A stretch of 15,612 nucleotides of DNA from contig WRBG01000028.1 of the NCBI GenBank assembly GCA_009784635.1, forward strand, positions 1-15,612, read 5' to 3'. A program made the translations under genes and the position numbers. Source of the stretch: Bacteroidales bacterium (GTDB lineage Bacteria; Bacteroidota; Bacteroidia; Bacteroidales; UBA932). Below, piece after piece: positions 6,798-14,018 of the stretch. Below the pieces are notes generated by a model. That model was not told where the DNA came from. It was given only the letters and a program-made list of their open reading frames with translations, and made no database searches. How positions within the stretch are numbered: the stretch's first letter is position 1; each line of letters opens with the position of its first letter.

Positions 6798-7799
6798 TTA
6801 CTTGCTCCAAAAGGCTTCCGTGTAGGCAAAAAGAGCCGGAGACCCGCCGGTGTGCAGGAATAGGATATTTTTTAGGTTGTTAAAATATCCCTTCTTGAGC
6901 AAATCTATCATGCCTGCCATGGTTTTGCCCGTGTAAATCGGGTCTAACAGAATAGCCTCTGTTTGAGCTAAAAGCCTAACGGCTTCCAACATGCCCTCTG
7001 TTACGCGGGAGTAGCCTTCGCCTACATAATTGTCAAAAACTATTACATCTTCCATGTCCGGCGCTTTTGGCAACTTTAGTTTTTCGGCCAATTTTACTGA
7101 TAGCTCATACACCGCTTGGCGCTGGGCCTCCTTTTGGCGGTTGATGCCTATACCGATTACCGGAATATGGGCGTTATTGCCATAAATACCAGTCAGTATG
7201 CCCGCGTGGGTGCCTGCGCTGCCGCTGGTACAGACAATAGCGTCTATATTAAGGTCCATCTCATATAATTGTTGTAATATTTCCTGTGCGCAGGCTACAT
7301 AACCCAATCCTCCTATGGCGTTAGAGCCTCCGCCCGGAATAATGTAAGGTTTACGGCCTTTTGTGTGCAGGCATTCTGCCACAGATGCCATCTTTGCCGC
7401 AAGGTCAGTGCCGCCCTCTACAACATATACCTCTTCTACAGCCAGCAAATCAAAGAGTAAATTGTTGCCGCCGGCAAAACGGTCATAGCTGTTGGGAACG
7501 CGCTGTTCCAGCACTAAGTGGCAGGCCAAGCCTTCCTTGTTGGCAGCAGCTAAGGTCAAACGGCAGTGGTTGGATTGTATCGCACCGCAGGTGATTATCG
7601 TGTCAGCGCCTTGGGCGAGGGCATCTGCCATCAAGAATTCGAGCTTGCGCGTTTTATTGCCTCCGCCTGCCAGACCAAGAAGGTCATCGCGTTTACAATG
7701 AATATGATAACCGGTAAAAAGAGCGCCAAAGCGTTCCAATGGTTCTATTGGCGTATTGCCCACAGTGTAACGTCGGCGTGGAAATTGACAGAGATTCAT
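6798..7799 (-). CDS. PLP-dependent D-cysteine desulfhydrase / L-cysteate sulfo-lyase family enzyme
   Basis: A 333-residue fold-type II PLP enzyme, the usual length for the ACC deaminase/D-cysteine desulfhydrase family. Lys49 in GGGNKTRKLEFL is the expected Schiff-base lysine. QSNHCRLTLAAA (75-86) holds the Ser-Asn-His segment near the carboxylate, TSGSAGTHAG (191-200) is the phosphate-binding loop, Tyr289 in LDPIYTGKT is the conserved active-site tyrosine, and HTGGSPALF (316-324) closes the family pattern. Members split D-cysteine to pyruvate, ammonia and sulfide (DcyD), or L-cysteate to pyruvate, ammonia and sulfite (CuyA); a few are ACC deaminases. Sequence inspection alone does not separate these. 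The tightly linked exporter gene (9-nt gap) supports a sulfur substrate. The ATG at 7799 is chosen because the protein then begins in the usual way (LCQFPRRRYTVGNTPIEPL). Confidence 0.85.
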   Translation of the reverse strand: MNLCQFPRRRYTVGNTPIEPLERFGALFTGYHIHCKRDDLLGLAGGGNKTRKLEFLMADALAQGADTIITCGAIQSNHCRLTLAAANKEGLACHLVLEQRVPNSYDRFAGGNNLLFDLLAVEEVYVVEGGTDLAAKMASVAECLHTKGRKPYIIPGGGSNAIGGLGYVACAQEILQQLYEMDLNIDAIVCTSGSAGTHAGILTGIYGNNAHIPVIGIGINRQKEAQRQAVYELSVKLAEKLKLPKAPDMEDVIVFDNYVGEGYSRVTEGMLEAVRLLAQTEAILLDPIYTGKTMAGMIDLLKKGYFNNLKNILFLHTGGSPALFAYTEAFWSK

Positions 7800-7826
7800 G
7801 GAATAAGGATTAAACTTAAATTTTTG

Positions 7827-7858
7827 TAAAATTAAGTCGATTCGATGACATGTACAAG
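7827..7858 (-). promoter_or_regulatory. possible promoter of the desulfhydrase-exporter pair
   Basis: On the minus strand TAATTTTA (7827-7834) matches seven of eight positions of TAnnTTTG. CTTG (7855-7858) lies 20 nt upstream. The 78-nt gap between rnhB and the desulfhydrase gene holds no hairpin that I can see, so read-through from rnhB is also possible. Confidence 0.35.
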
Positions 7859-7877
7859 TTTTTGTCCCAAAAAGATG

Positions 7878-8462
7878 CTAAAACAGTTGGGGGTCGGGAA
7901 GGAGTTTAAAACTTTTGCGATGAAGCGGCGATGGCCCCCATTGCGCAATGGCGTCTCGGTGCGTCTGAGTGGGATAGCCAAAATTTGTATCCCAGCCATA
8001 ATGCGGAAAGGCAAGCGCCTGTTGCTCCATATAGGCGTCTCGGTGCGTTTTGGCCAATACCGACGCGGCGGCAATGGAAGCAAACCTGCTGTCGCCTTTC
8101 ACAAAACAGGTATGGGGGATGCCGGGGTATGGGGTAAAGCGATTGCCGTCTATAATAAGGTGTGCCGGCTTGATGGAGAGGAGGGCAATGGCTCTGTGCA
8201 TAGACAGGATAGAGGCGTTGAGGATATTCAGCCGGTCAATTTCTGCCACTTCTGCAAAAGCTACCGCCCAAGCTACCGCCTGCTCTTCAATCACGGTGCG
8301 CAGCAGATTGCGTTGCGCCTTGCTCATTTGCTTGGAGTCGTTTAACAGGGGGTGTGAAAAGTTGGGGGGCAGGATGACGGCGGCGGCGTATACAGGGCCG
8401 GCCAAACAGCCCCTGCCTGCCTCGTCGCAACCGGCTTCCAAGCAGTCGTTTTTTGGCCCCAT
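7878..8462 (-). CDS. rnhB: ribonuclease HII
   Basis: A 194-residue RNase HII, normal in length, which cuts the RNA strand of RNA-DNA hybrids and starts removal of ribonucleotides misincorporated in DNA. The catalytic set is visible: Asp13-Glu14 in GCDEAGRGCLAGP, Asp105 in LIIDGN and Asp124 in VKGDSRFASIAAASVLAK, followed by the usual THRD (139-142). The DSKQMS element (42-47) is also typical. It starts 1 nt after the stop of the upstream lipoprotein gene and has no promoter of its own that I can see, so it is probably translated from the same message. It acts in the cytoplasm and has no obvious functional link to the lipoprotein. Confidence 0.96.
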   Translation of the reverse strand: MGPKNDCLEAGCDEAGRGCLAGPVYAAAVILPPNFSHPLLNDSKQMSKAQRNLLRTVIEEQAVAWAVAFAEVAEIDRLNILNASILSMHRAIALLSIKPAHLIIDGNRFTPYPGIPHTCFVKGDSRFASIAAASVLAKTHRDAYMEQQALAFPHYGWDTNFGYPTQTHRDAIAQWGPSPLHRKSFKLLPDPQLF

Positions 8463-8463
8463 C

Positions 8464-8982
8464 TTACTCTTGCTGTTTGCGTTTGAGCGTCATGTCGGCC
8501 TCTTTTTGGGCGCTGCCCGTATTCCATCTGCCGTCTCCTCCTTTTAAATCAGAGTGATGAAAGTCAACTCTTGTAGAATCGGACTCGAATACCGGCTGCA
8601 AGGCAGGGTCTTCAAATTTGAGATGGATATGCACAGTCTCGGTCGGGAATCCCGCATACGTATATTCAAAACTGCCGTCCGGCTTGGTATAGAGCGTGTC
8701 GCGTATAGGCATAGTGTAGACGGGATTATCCGGAATAAACCCCGGTCTGGCCGGTGTATGGAGGACGACTCGCGGTACAATAACCCTCATGGGGGAGAGC
8801 GCCTGACCTTGGGCATCGGTTACTTTACCCTTCACGGCATATTTTGCATGAGGAGTTCCATACTCCAGTCCCATGGGTATTATTTCATCTTTATCACCAC
8901 ACGCCGAAAACCCAAGCAATGTGAGTAATCCGGCAATGACCCATTGGGCGCCGTTATTCCATGTGCGATTCCACTTTTTCAT
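8464..8982 (-). CDS. rSAM-associated putative lipoprotein
   Basis: A 172-residue lipoprotein. The signal peptide runs to a lipobox at FSAC (Cys28). After it comes the pattern I associate with the 'radical SAM-associated putative lipoprotein' family of Bacteroidota: EYGTPHAKYAVKGKVTDAQG (40-59), a carboxypeptidase-regulatory-like beta-sandwich with DTLYTKPDGSFEY, then LKFED and the closing DLKGGDGRWNTG. In that family the gene usually lies beside a radical SAM enzyme thought to act on or with the lipoprotein. No such gene is present in the 9 kb downstream on this strand or beside it here. The N-terminus before the hydrophobic stretch is unusually Trp/Asn-rich (KKWNRTWNNGAQW). The gene is followed after 1 nt by rnhB and is divergent from the EF-G-like gene. 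The biochemical role is unknown. Confidence 0.75.
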   Translation of the reverse strand: MKKWNRTWNNGAQWVIAGLLTLLGFSACGDKDEIIPMGLEYGTPHAKYAVKGKVTDAQGQALSPMRVIVPRVVLHTPARPGFIPDNPVYTMPIRDTLYTKPDGSFEYTYAGFPTETVHIHLKFEDPALQPVFESDSTRVDFHHSDLKGGDGRWNTGSAQKEADMTLKRKQQE

Positions 8983-9014
8983 AAACGCTGTATTTTATAA
9001 GCAAAATGTTGCAT

Positions 9015-9022
9015 CAAAGATA
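9015..9022 (-). promoter_or_regulatory. -7 element of the lipoprotein-rnhB pair
   Basis: Read on the minus strand this is TATCTTTG, an exact TAnnTTTG match. The leader to the ATG at 8982 is about 25 nt. No good TTTG is seen at the usual distance upstream. It lies only 11 nt from the opposing -7 element of the EF-G-like gene. Confidence 0.6.
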
Positions 9023-9033
9023 AGATTTTTTCA

Positions 9034-9041
9034 TAACTTTG
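9034..9041 (+). promoter_or_regulatory. -7 element of the EF-G-like gene
   Basis: TAACTTTG matches TAnnTTTG exactly. A TTG lies about 22 nt upstream. The leader to the ATG at 9064 would be only about 15 nt and is AT-rich (TTTAAATTTTGTAACATA), without a Shine-Dalgarno site. Confidence 0.6.
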
Positions 9042-9063
9042 CCCGTTTAAATTTTGTAACATA

Positions 9064-11214
9064 ATGAAAACCTACACTACCGACCACATCCGCAATGTGG
9101 TACTCTTGGGAAACACCCGTTCGGGCAAGACCACCTTGGCAGAGGCCATGATGTATGAGGGCAAAGTCATTGACCGCCGGGGAAGCATCGAAGCCAAGAA
9201 TACAATAAGCGATAATACGGAGATTGAGCAGCTTTATCAGCGTTCTATCTATCCGACACTCTTGTATGCAGAGTTTTTAGAGCACAAGATAAATATTATC
9301 GACACGCCCGGTTCCGATGATTTCATTGGAGGCGTGGTTTCCGCTTTTAAAGTGGCCGACACAGGCGTGATGATTATTAACGCCCAGCAGGGCGTCGAGG
9401 TAGGTACCGAAATATTTGCCCGTTATGCAGAGCAGTACAAAAAGCCTCTGATTTTGGGCGTGAACCAGTTGGAGCACGAAAAGGCCAATTGGGAAACCTG
9501 TTTGGATGAACTTCGCCAATGCTTTGGGAACAAGGTGGTGGTGGTGCAATTCCCCGTGGCGACCGGCGCAGAGTTCAACGCCTTTATAGATGTCCTCAAA
9601 ATGAAGATGTACCGCTTTAAAGACGACAGCGGCGTCCGGGAAGAATTGGAAATCCCTGCTGACTTCAAAGACCAAGCCGACGAACTTCACGCCGCCTTGT
9701 GCGAACATGCTGCGGAAAATGATGAGGCCTTAATGGAAATCTTTTTCGATAAAGGCAACCTAAGTCTGGATGAATTACACAAAGGGCTGAGTATCGGATT
9801 AAAAAATGGAGGATTAATGCCCCTGTTTTGCCTTTCCGGTAAAAAAGACATAGGCGTAAAACGACTGATGGAGTTTATTATCCACGCAGGTCCTTCGCCC
9901 GAGACTACCGAACAGTTGACCGTAGACGGAACGGCGGTTCCCTGCACGGCTACCGGACAGACTTCGATTTTTATTTACAAAACCACCATGGAACAGCATT
10001 TGGGCGATGTCTCCTACTTTCGGGTGATGTCGGGCAAATTGACCGAGAGCATGGATTTAATCAACGTGGACAGCGGGAACAAGGAGCGGATATCGGCTAT
10101 TTATGCCGCCGCCGGAAGAAAACGGGAAAAAGTAACCGAGATGATAGCCGGCGACTTGGGATGTACGGTAAAATTAAAATCGGCGCGGACCAACCAAACC
10201 TTGAACGCCGGAAAAGAAATCAAATTTGCCCCCATACAGTTTCCTCCTTCCAAATTCCGCACGGCCATTAAAGCCAAGAGCGAGAAAGACGACGAAAAGT
10301 TGGGCGAAATCCTCAACCGCGCCAACGCCGAGGACCCCACCATTACGGTAGAATACTCCAAAGAGCTTAAACAAATTATTTTGAGCGGTCAAGGCGAACA
10401 CCACATCAACATCCTAAAATGGCATTTGACCAATACCAATAAATTAGAGGTTGACTTGTTGAATCCTAAGATTCCTTATCGCGAAACCATTACCAAAGTA
10501 GCCGCCTCCGACTACCGCCACAAGAAACAATCCGGAGGAGCCGGACAGTTTGGAGAAGTACACATGTTGATAGAGCCTTACGTGGACGGAGTTCCCGCCA
10601 ACAATCGGCATAAAATAGACGGCAAAGAATTGGTGCTGAATATAAAGATAAAAGAAGAATACGATATGGAGTGGGGCGGAAAATTGGAATACTACAACTG
10701 TATTGTGGGTGGCTCGATTGACGCCCGCTTTATGCCCGCCATCTTGAAAGGGATTATGGAAAAGATGGAAGAAGGGCCGCTGACCGGTTCTTATGCCCGC
10801 GACATTAGGGTGTATGTATATGATGGCAAGATGCATCCGGTAGACTCCAACGAGATTTCCTTTAGACTTGCCGGTCGAAACGCCTTTAAGGACGCCTTTA
10901 AAAAGGCCGGCCCCAAGATTATGGAGCCTGTATACAATGTAGAGGTGATGGTTCCGAGCGATGCGATGGGAGATGTGATGAGCGATTTGCAAAACCGTCG
11001 GGCTATGATTATGGGAATGAGTAGCGAAAAACGCTTTGAAGTGATTAAAGCCAGAGTGCCTTTGGCGGAGTTAAATAAATACTCCACCACTTTAAGTTCC
11101 CTCACTTCGGGTCGGGCCACGTTTACCCAACTTTTTGCCGACTATCAATCGGTGCCGGCAGAGGTGCAGGACAAACTGCTGAAAGAATACGAAGCACAGG
11201 AAAAAGACGAATAA
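9064..11214 (+). CDS. elongation factor G-like protein, EF-G2 type
   Basis: A 716-residue paralog of EF-G with the full domain order: G domain about 8-280, domain II about 290-370, III about 385-460, IV about 470-600 (GGAGQFGEV at 491-499) and V about 605-690. G1 is intact (GNTRSGKT, 16-23). The switch I end is RSIYPT (60-65) where EF-G has RGIT. G3 is DTPGSDDF (80-87), so the His after DTPG that helps activate water is replaced by Ser84. G4 is NQLE (134-137) in place of NKxD. These changes fit the Bacteroidota EF-G2 group; B. thetaiotaomicron EF-G2 has been reported to support translation without GTP hydrolysis during carbon limitation. The same role here is inferred. A canonical fusA is presumably elsewhere. 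The stop codon is followed at once by the lolD start. Confidence 0.9.
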   Translation: MKTYTTDHIRNVVLLGNTRSGKTTLAEAMMYEGKVIDRRGSIEAKNTISDNTEIEQLYQRSIYPTLLYAEFLEHKINIIDTPGSDDFIGGVVSAFKVADTGVMIINAQQGVEVGTEIFARYAEQYKKPLILGVNQLEHEKANWETCLDELRQCFGNKVVVVQFPVATGAEFNAFIDVLKMKMYRFKDDSGVREELEIPADFKDQADELHAALCEHAAENDEALMEIFFDKGNLSLDELHKGLSIGLKNGGLMPLFCLSGKKDIGVKRLMEFIIHAGPSPETTEQLTVDGTAVPCTATGQTSIFIYKTTMEQHLGDVSYFRVMSGKLTESMDLINVDSGNKERISAIYAAAGRKREKVTEMIAGDLGCTVKLKSARTNQTLNAGKEIKFAPIQFPPSKFRTAIKAKSEKDDEKLGEILNRANAEDPTITVEYSKELKQIILSGQGEHHINILKWHLTNTNKLEVDLLNPKIPYRETITKVAASDYRHKKQSGGAGQFGEVHMLIEPYVDGVPANNRHKIDGKELVLNIKIKEEYDMEWGGKLEYYNCIVGGSIDARFMPAILKGIMEKMEEGPLTGSYARDIRVYVYDGKMHPVDSNEISFRLAGRNAFKDAFKKAGPKIMEPVYNVEVMVPSDAMGDVMSDLQNRRAMIMGMSSEKRFEVIKARVPLAELNKYSTTLSSLTSGRATFTQLFADYQSVPAEVQDKLLKEYEAQEKDE

Positions 11215-11865
11215 TTGATTCAAGCAAAACAGATTACAAAGTCCTATGGGCCGTTGCAGGTACTCAAGGGAGTAGATTTTGCAGCGGATAGGGCCGAGGT
11301 GGTGAGCATAGTAGGCGCCAGCGGGGCGGGAAAAACCACCCTGCTTCAGATTTTGGGCACCCTCTCTGTTCCCGACTCCGGAACTCTTGTGTTAGACGGG
11401 GTGGAAGTGTTGGCCTTACCGCCTGCTCGATTGGCGGAGGTTAGGAATAAAAAAATCGGCTTTGTATTTCAGTTTCACCATCTTTTACCGGAATTTACGG
11501 CCCTCGAAAATGTGTGTATCCCCGGTTATATTGCCAAAGAGAAGCAGACAGACGTAGTAAAACGGGCAAAGGAATTGCTGGACTTTTTATCCCTAAGCGG
11601 GCGTATGCACCACAAGCCTTCGGAGCTGAGTGGGGGAGAGCAGCAGCGTGTGGCCGTGGCGCGTGCGTTGATGAATCGTCCCTTGGTACTCTTGGCCGAT
11701 GAACCTTCGGGAAACTTGGATACCTACAATAAAATGGAGTTGCATAAGCTCTTTTTCTCGTTGCGGGACAATTTTGGGCAGACCATTATCATTGTCACCC
11801 ACGACCCCTCTTTGGCCTCCATGACCGACCGGTGCTTAGAGATGAAAGACGGGATGTTTGTGTAA
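11215..11865 (+). CDS. lolD: LolD-type ABC transporter ATP-binding protein (TTG start)
   Basis: A 216-residue ABC ATPase of the LolD/MacB type. It has Walker A GASGAGKT (34-41), Q-loop Gln86 (FVFQFHHLLPEF), signature LSGGEQQR (138-145), Walker B VLLADE (158-163) with the EPSGNLD typical of LolD, and H-loop His196 (VTHD). LolD powers release of lipoproteins from the inner membrane by LolCE so that LolA can carry them to the outer membrane; MacB/FtsE-like alternatives are less likely. No LolC or LolE permease gene is present here. The TTG at 11215 is chosen because the frame is closed by the EF-G TAA at 11212-11214, the protein needs the N-terminal strand IQAKQITKSYG, and the next ATG is at codon 131. 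Translation is probably coupled to the EF-G-like gene; AGGA lies about 13 nt upstream. Confidence 0.9.
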   Translation: MIQAKQITKSYGPLQVLKGVDFAADRAEVVSIVGASGAGKTTLLQILGTLSVPDSGTLVLDGVEVLALPPARLAEVRNKKIGFVFQFHHLLPEFTALENVCIPGYIAKEKQTDVVKRAKELLDFLSLSGRMHHKPSELSGGEQQRVAVARALMNRPLVLLADEPSGNLDTYNKMELHKLFFSLRDNFGQTIIIVTHDPSLASMTDRCLEMKDGMFV

Positions 11866-11891
11866 AAGCAGGATGTCTGGTCTGATTTTTT

Positions 11892-13100
11892 TCACTTCAC
11901 CTTTCCGATAATGAGTACCGGATTGCTATCTTCGTCTATCTTGGTGGAAACTTCCTCAAGTCTCTTACGTTGAAGGGTGGAGAGTTGGCTACTCTTTAGC
12001 GCTTGTTCAATCCGTTCAATCATATCAGCTGACTCTACAGCAATATGACCCCATAATCCGGAAATAGCAGGAAATGGTCTGATTAGAGTCCTGCGCTGCA
12101 TTTCGCTAAGTGATTTTATATAATCATCTGCATCTTTGATAGTTATTAATTCATATATGGTCAATGCAAGCGGATCTATGGTTATCGACCGGATGCTTTG
12201 GGACTCTTGTCTCTCGTTTAAAAAAAGGTATGCAATGGCGTAGCTGCCAAATGTCCTGCCATATTCGTTCGTCAATACCTGTTGCCTCCACTTTTCAATA
12301 ATCGTACCTTTCGCACCGGAATACCGAATCTTCAAGCCAACATCTCCTTTTGCTAAATCTCTTGTCCTCAAATTATTTGCCTTTATTATGTATTGAGGTA
12401 TGGTTTTACTGCCGTCGATTTTAAACAGAGTGTCTGAGTAAGGGAAAGAGAAGAAAAAAATATGGTCCCCCTGCCTGTACATCTCTTGGTCAATGCCTCC
12501 GGCAACAAAAGGGTGGTGTCTTTGATAAATGGTGACGCTTTTGTCGGCAGGACTATATCTGTACGCCAACAAAACAGAGTCAACCACAGCAGGAAAGCCG
12601 TAAATATTGCCTTTGTTATCTATTTCCTTTATTGAAAATGGCGGCATATCGAGATATAGAGGCTCCGGAAATGTCGCGGTTTTCATGCTAATGCGAGAGA
12701 TAGACCTGTTACGTCCATAACTGGAATAGTAGAATATCTCTTGGTCTTCATCTATCAATGGATTCACAATTACTTCAAATTCGTTTGGGCCGTTGCCTTG
12801 GGTCGCTAAGGTTCTAATAAATTTTCCTTGGCGGTCAAATTGAAGCAGTTTATCCTGCACATCGGCCAAGATATAGCGGCTTGAAACTGTAAAAGATGCT
12901 CTTGTAGAAAGCAACAAATCATCCCGTGTTTCTAACGGCACAATGGTAATATCGTCAAGCAAATCTGAGAGCTTTAGGTCGATGTAGCCTATGGGGTTGT
13001 CCAAATCAATGACCGGAATATCGCCGGATGTATTGGTACAGGAGGTTGCAAGACACAAATTTACAAGCAAAATGGGAATGAATAAGTGTTTTGTTTTCAT
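11892..13100 (-). CDS. 6-bladed beta-propeller lipoprotein
   Basis: A 402-residue lipoprotein when started at the ATG at 13100, which gives a clean signal peptide and lipobox ending in Cys21 (LATSC). A start further upstream at 13145 would put a non-signal extension before it and would overlap the -7 element. The mature part fits the Bacteroidota 6-bladed beta-propeller family: SDLLDDITIVPLET near the start, then the repeated strand pattern with LLQFDRQGKFIRTL and GNGPNEFEVIVNP, the usual 'G.GPGEF' element. Many such proteins are encoded near sugar- or peptide-uptake loci and are of unknown function; binding or scaffolding at the outer membrane is the usual guess. The C-terminal stretch from about 345 (IERIEQALKSSQLSTLQRKR) looks helical. 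It is monocistronic and convergent with lolD. Confidence 0.8.
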   Translation of the reverse strand: MKTKHLFIPILLVNLCLATSCTNTSGDIPVIDLDNPIGYIDLKLSDLLDDITIVPLETRDDLLLSTRASFTVSSRYILADVQDKLLQFDRQGKFIRTLATQGNGPNEFEVIVNPLIDEDQEIFYYSSYGRNRSISRISMKTATFPEPLYLDMPPFSIKEIDNKGNIYGFPAVVDSVLLAYRYSPADKSVTIYQRHHPFVAGGIDQEMYRQGDHIFFFSFPYSDTLFKIDGSKTIPQYIIKANNLRTRDLAKGDVGLKIRYSGAKGTIIEKWRQQVLTNEYGRTFGSYAIAYLFLNERQESQSIRSITIDPLALTIYELITIKDADDYIKSLSEMQRRTLIRPFPAISGLWGHIAVESADMIERIEQALKSSQLSTLQRKRLEEVSTKIDEDSNPVLIIGKVK

Positions 13101-13142
13101 GTTGCGTCGCTTATTGATATTGAATACAAATTTAATAACACA

Positions 13143-13150
13143 CAAACATA
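13143..13150 (-). promoter_or_regulatory. -7 element of the beta-propeller lipoprotein gene
   Basis: On the minus strand this reads TATGTTTG, an exact TAnnTTTG match. It lies 42 nt before the ATG at 13100, and supports that start over one at 13145. No clear -33 TTTG is seen. Confidence 0.55.
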
Positions 13151-13194
13151 GGAAAATTCTTTGCAGAAATCATCCATATAACAGAAAATTTCCG

Positions 13195-13202
13195 TAACTT
13201 TG
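13195..13202 (+). promoter_or_regulatory. -7 element of the TrmN6-like gene
   Basis: TAACTTTG is an exact TAnnTTTG match. The predicted transcript start is near 13209, which places the TTG at 13200 inside the promoter and rules it out as the translation start. The leader to 13257 is about 48 nt. Confidence 0.55.
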
Positions 13203-13256
13203 TATTACAAGTTTTCTTATCCGAAATTCAAGTCAAGGCAGAAATATACCCCATGT

Positions 13257-14018
13257 ATGCAATCTCGAATGTTTTTCAAATGTAAACAATTTAAGGTGGC
13301 GCAGGATGGAGTGGCCATGCGGATAAATACAGACGGAGTATTGTTGGGCGCGTGGGTCAGCTTGCCCCAAAGCCTGTCCGGGCGCAGCGACGCTCCCAAG
13401 GCATTGGATATTGGTGCGGGCAGCGGGGTGATTGCCTTGATGTTGGCCCAGCGACTTAGCGCCGCACATCCGTCCGGAGGCTTTTTGGTGGACGCGCTTG
13501 AACCTCATTCGCCGTCTGCCCAAACGGCCTTGGAAAATTTTAACCATGGGCCATGGGCATCCTGTATGCAGCTTTTTAACAGCACACTACAGGACTATGT
13601 AAAAAATCCCCCCATGTATAAATATGACTTGATGGTATCGAATCCTCCCTTTTTTGAAGATTCACTGCGCCCGCCGGAGCAGGAGCGTTGCTTGGTGCGT
13701 CATACGGACTCATTGCCATACGCCGATTTGATTCAAGGAGTGGTATCTTTGTTGCACCCCTTGGGTTGCTTTGGGCTTATACTGCCGACAGGTCAGCAGG
13801 ACAGGTTTATAGAACTGTCGAACCAAAGGGGACTTTTTTGCCGCAAACAAACGCTGCTTTACACCCTTCCGCAAAAGGCGCCCAAGCGGGTACTGATGGA
13901 GTTTACAAAAAAGAAAGAGCCGCTGCAAAGCGACCTCCTTGGCATCCATAAAGCCGATGGAAAAAGCTATACGGACGAATACATGAAACTTACCGGAGAT
14001 TTCTATTTGGCGTTTTAG
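13257..14018 (+). CDS. trmN6: TrmN6-like tRNA1(Val) A37 N6-methyltransferase
   Basis: A SAM-dependent methyltransferase of about 253 residues. Near the start is the family block FFKCKQFKVAQDGVAMRINT followed by DGVLLGAW. Motif I is DIGAGSGVIAL (51-61). The catalytic N6-adenine motif is NPPF (129-132, in DLMVSNPPFFED). These match TrmN6 (YfiC), which methylates A37 of tRNA1(Val); a related N6-adenine target cannot be excluded. Homologs carry only a few residues before FFQFKQF, so the ATG at 13257 (MQSRMFF) is preferred, with 13269 as an alternative. The gene is divergent from the beta-propeller lipoprotein and overlaps the convergent Fic gene by 4 nt. It is GC-rich: 38 of the 60 bases at 13381-13440 are G or C. 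Confidence 0.88.
   Translation: MQSRMFFKCKQFKVAQDGVAMRINTDGVLLGAWVSLPQSLSGRSDAPKALDIGAGSGVIALMLAQRLSAAHPSGGFLVDALEPHSPSAQTALENFNHGPWASCMQLFNSTLQDYVKNPPMYKYDLMVSNPPFFEDSLRPPEQERCLVRHTDSLPYADLIQGVVSLLHPLGCFGLILPTGQQDRFIELSNQRGLFCRKQTLLYTLPQKAPKRVLMEFTKKKEPLQSDLLGIHKADGKSYTDEYMKLTGDFYLAF

Noticed and set aside
11866..11892. T-run after lolD as a terminator
   Set aside because: Seven Ts (11886-11892) are present but no stable stem precedes them; not strong enough to list as a terminator.
13101..13145. 15-residue upstream extension of the beta-propeller protein
   Set aside because: It would put charged residues before a clean lipoprotein signal peptide and would start inside the -7 element.
13200..13256. 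TTG start at 13200 for the TrmN6-like protein
   Set aside because: It overlaps the TAACTTTG promoter element and adds residues not expected in the family.
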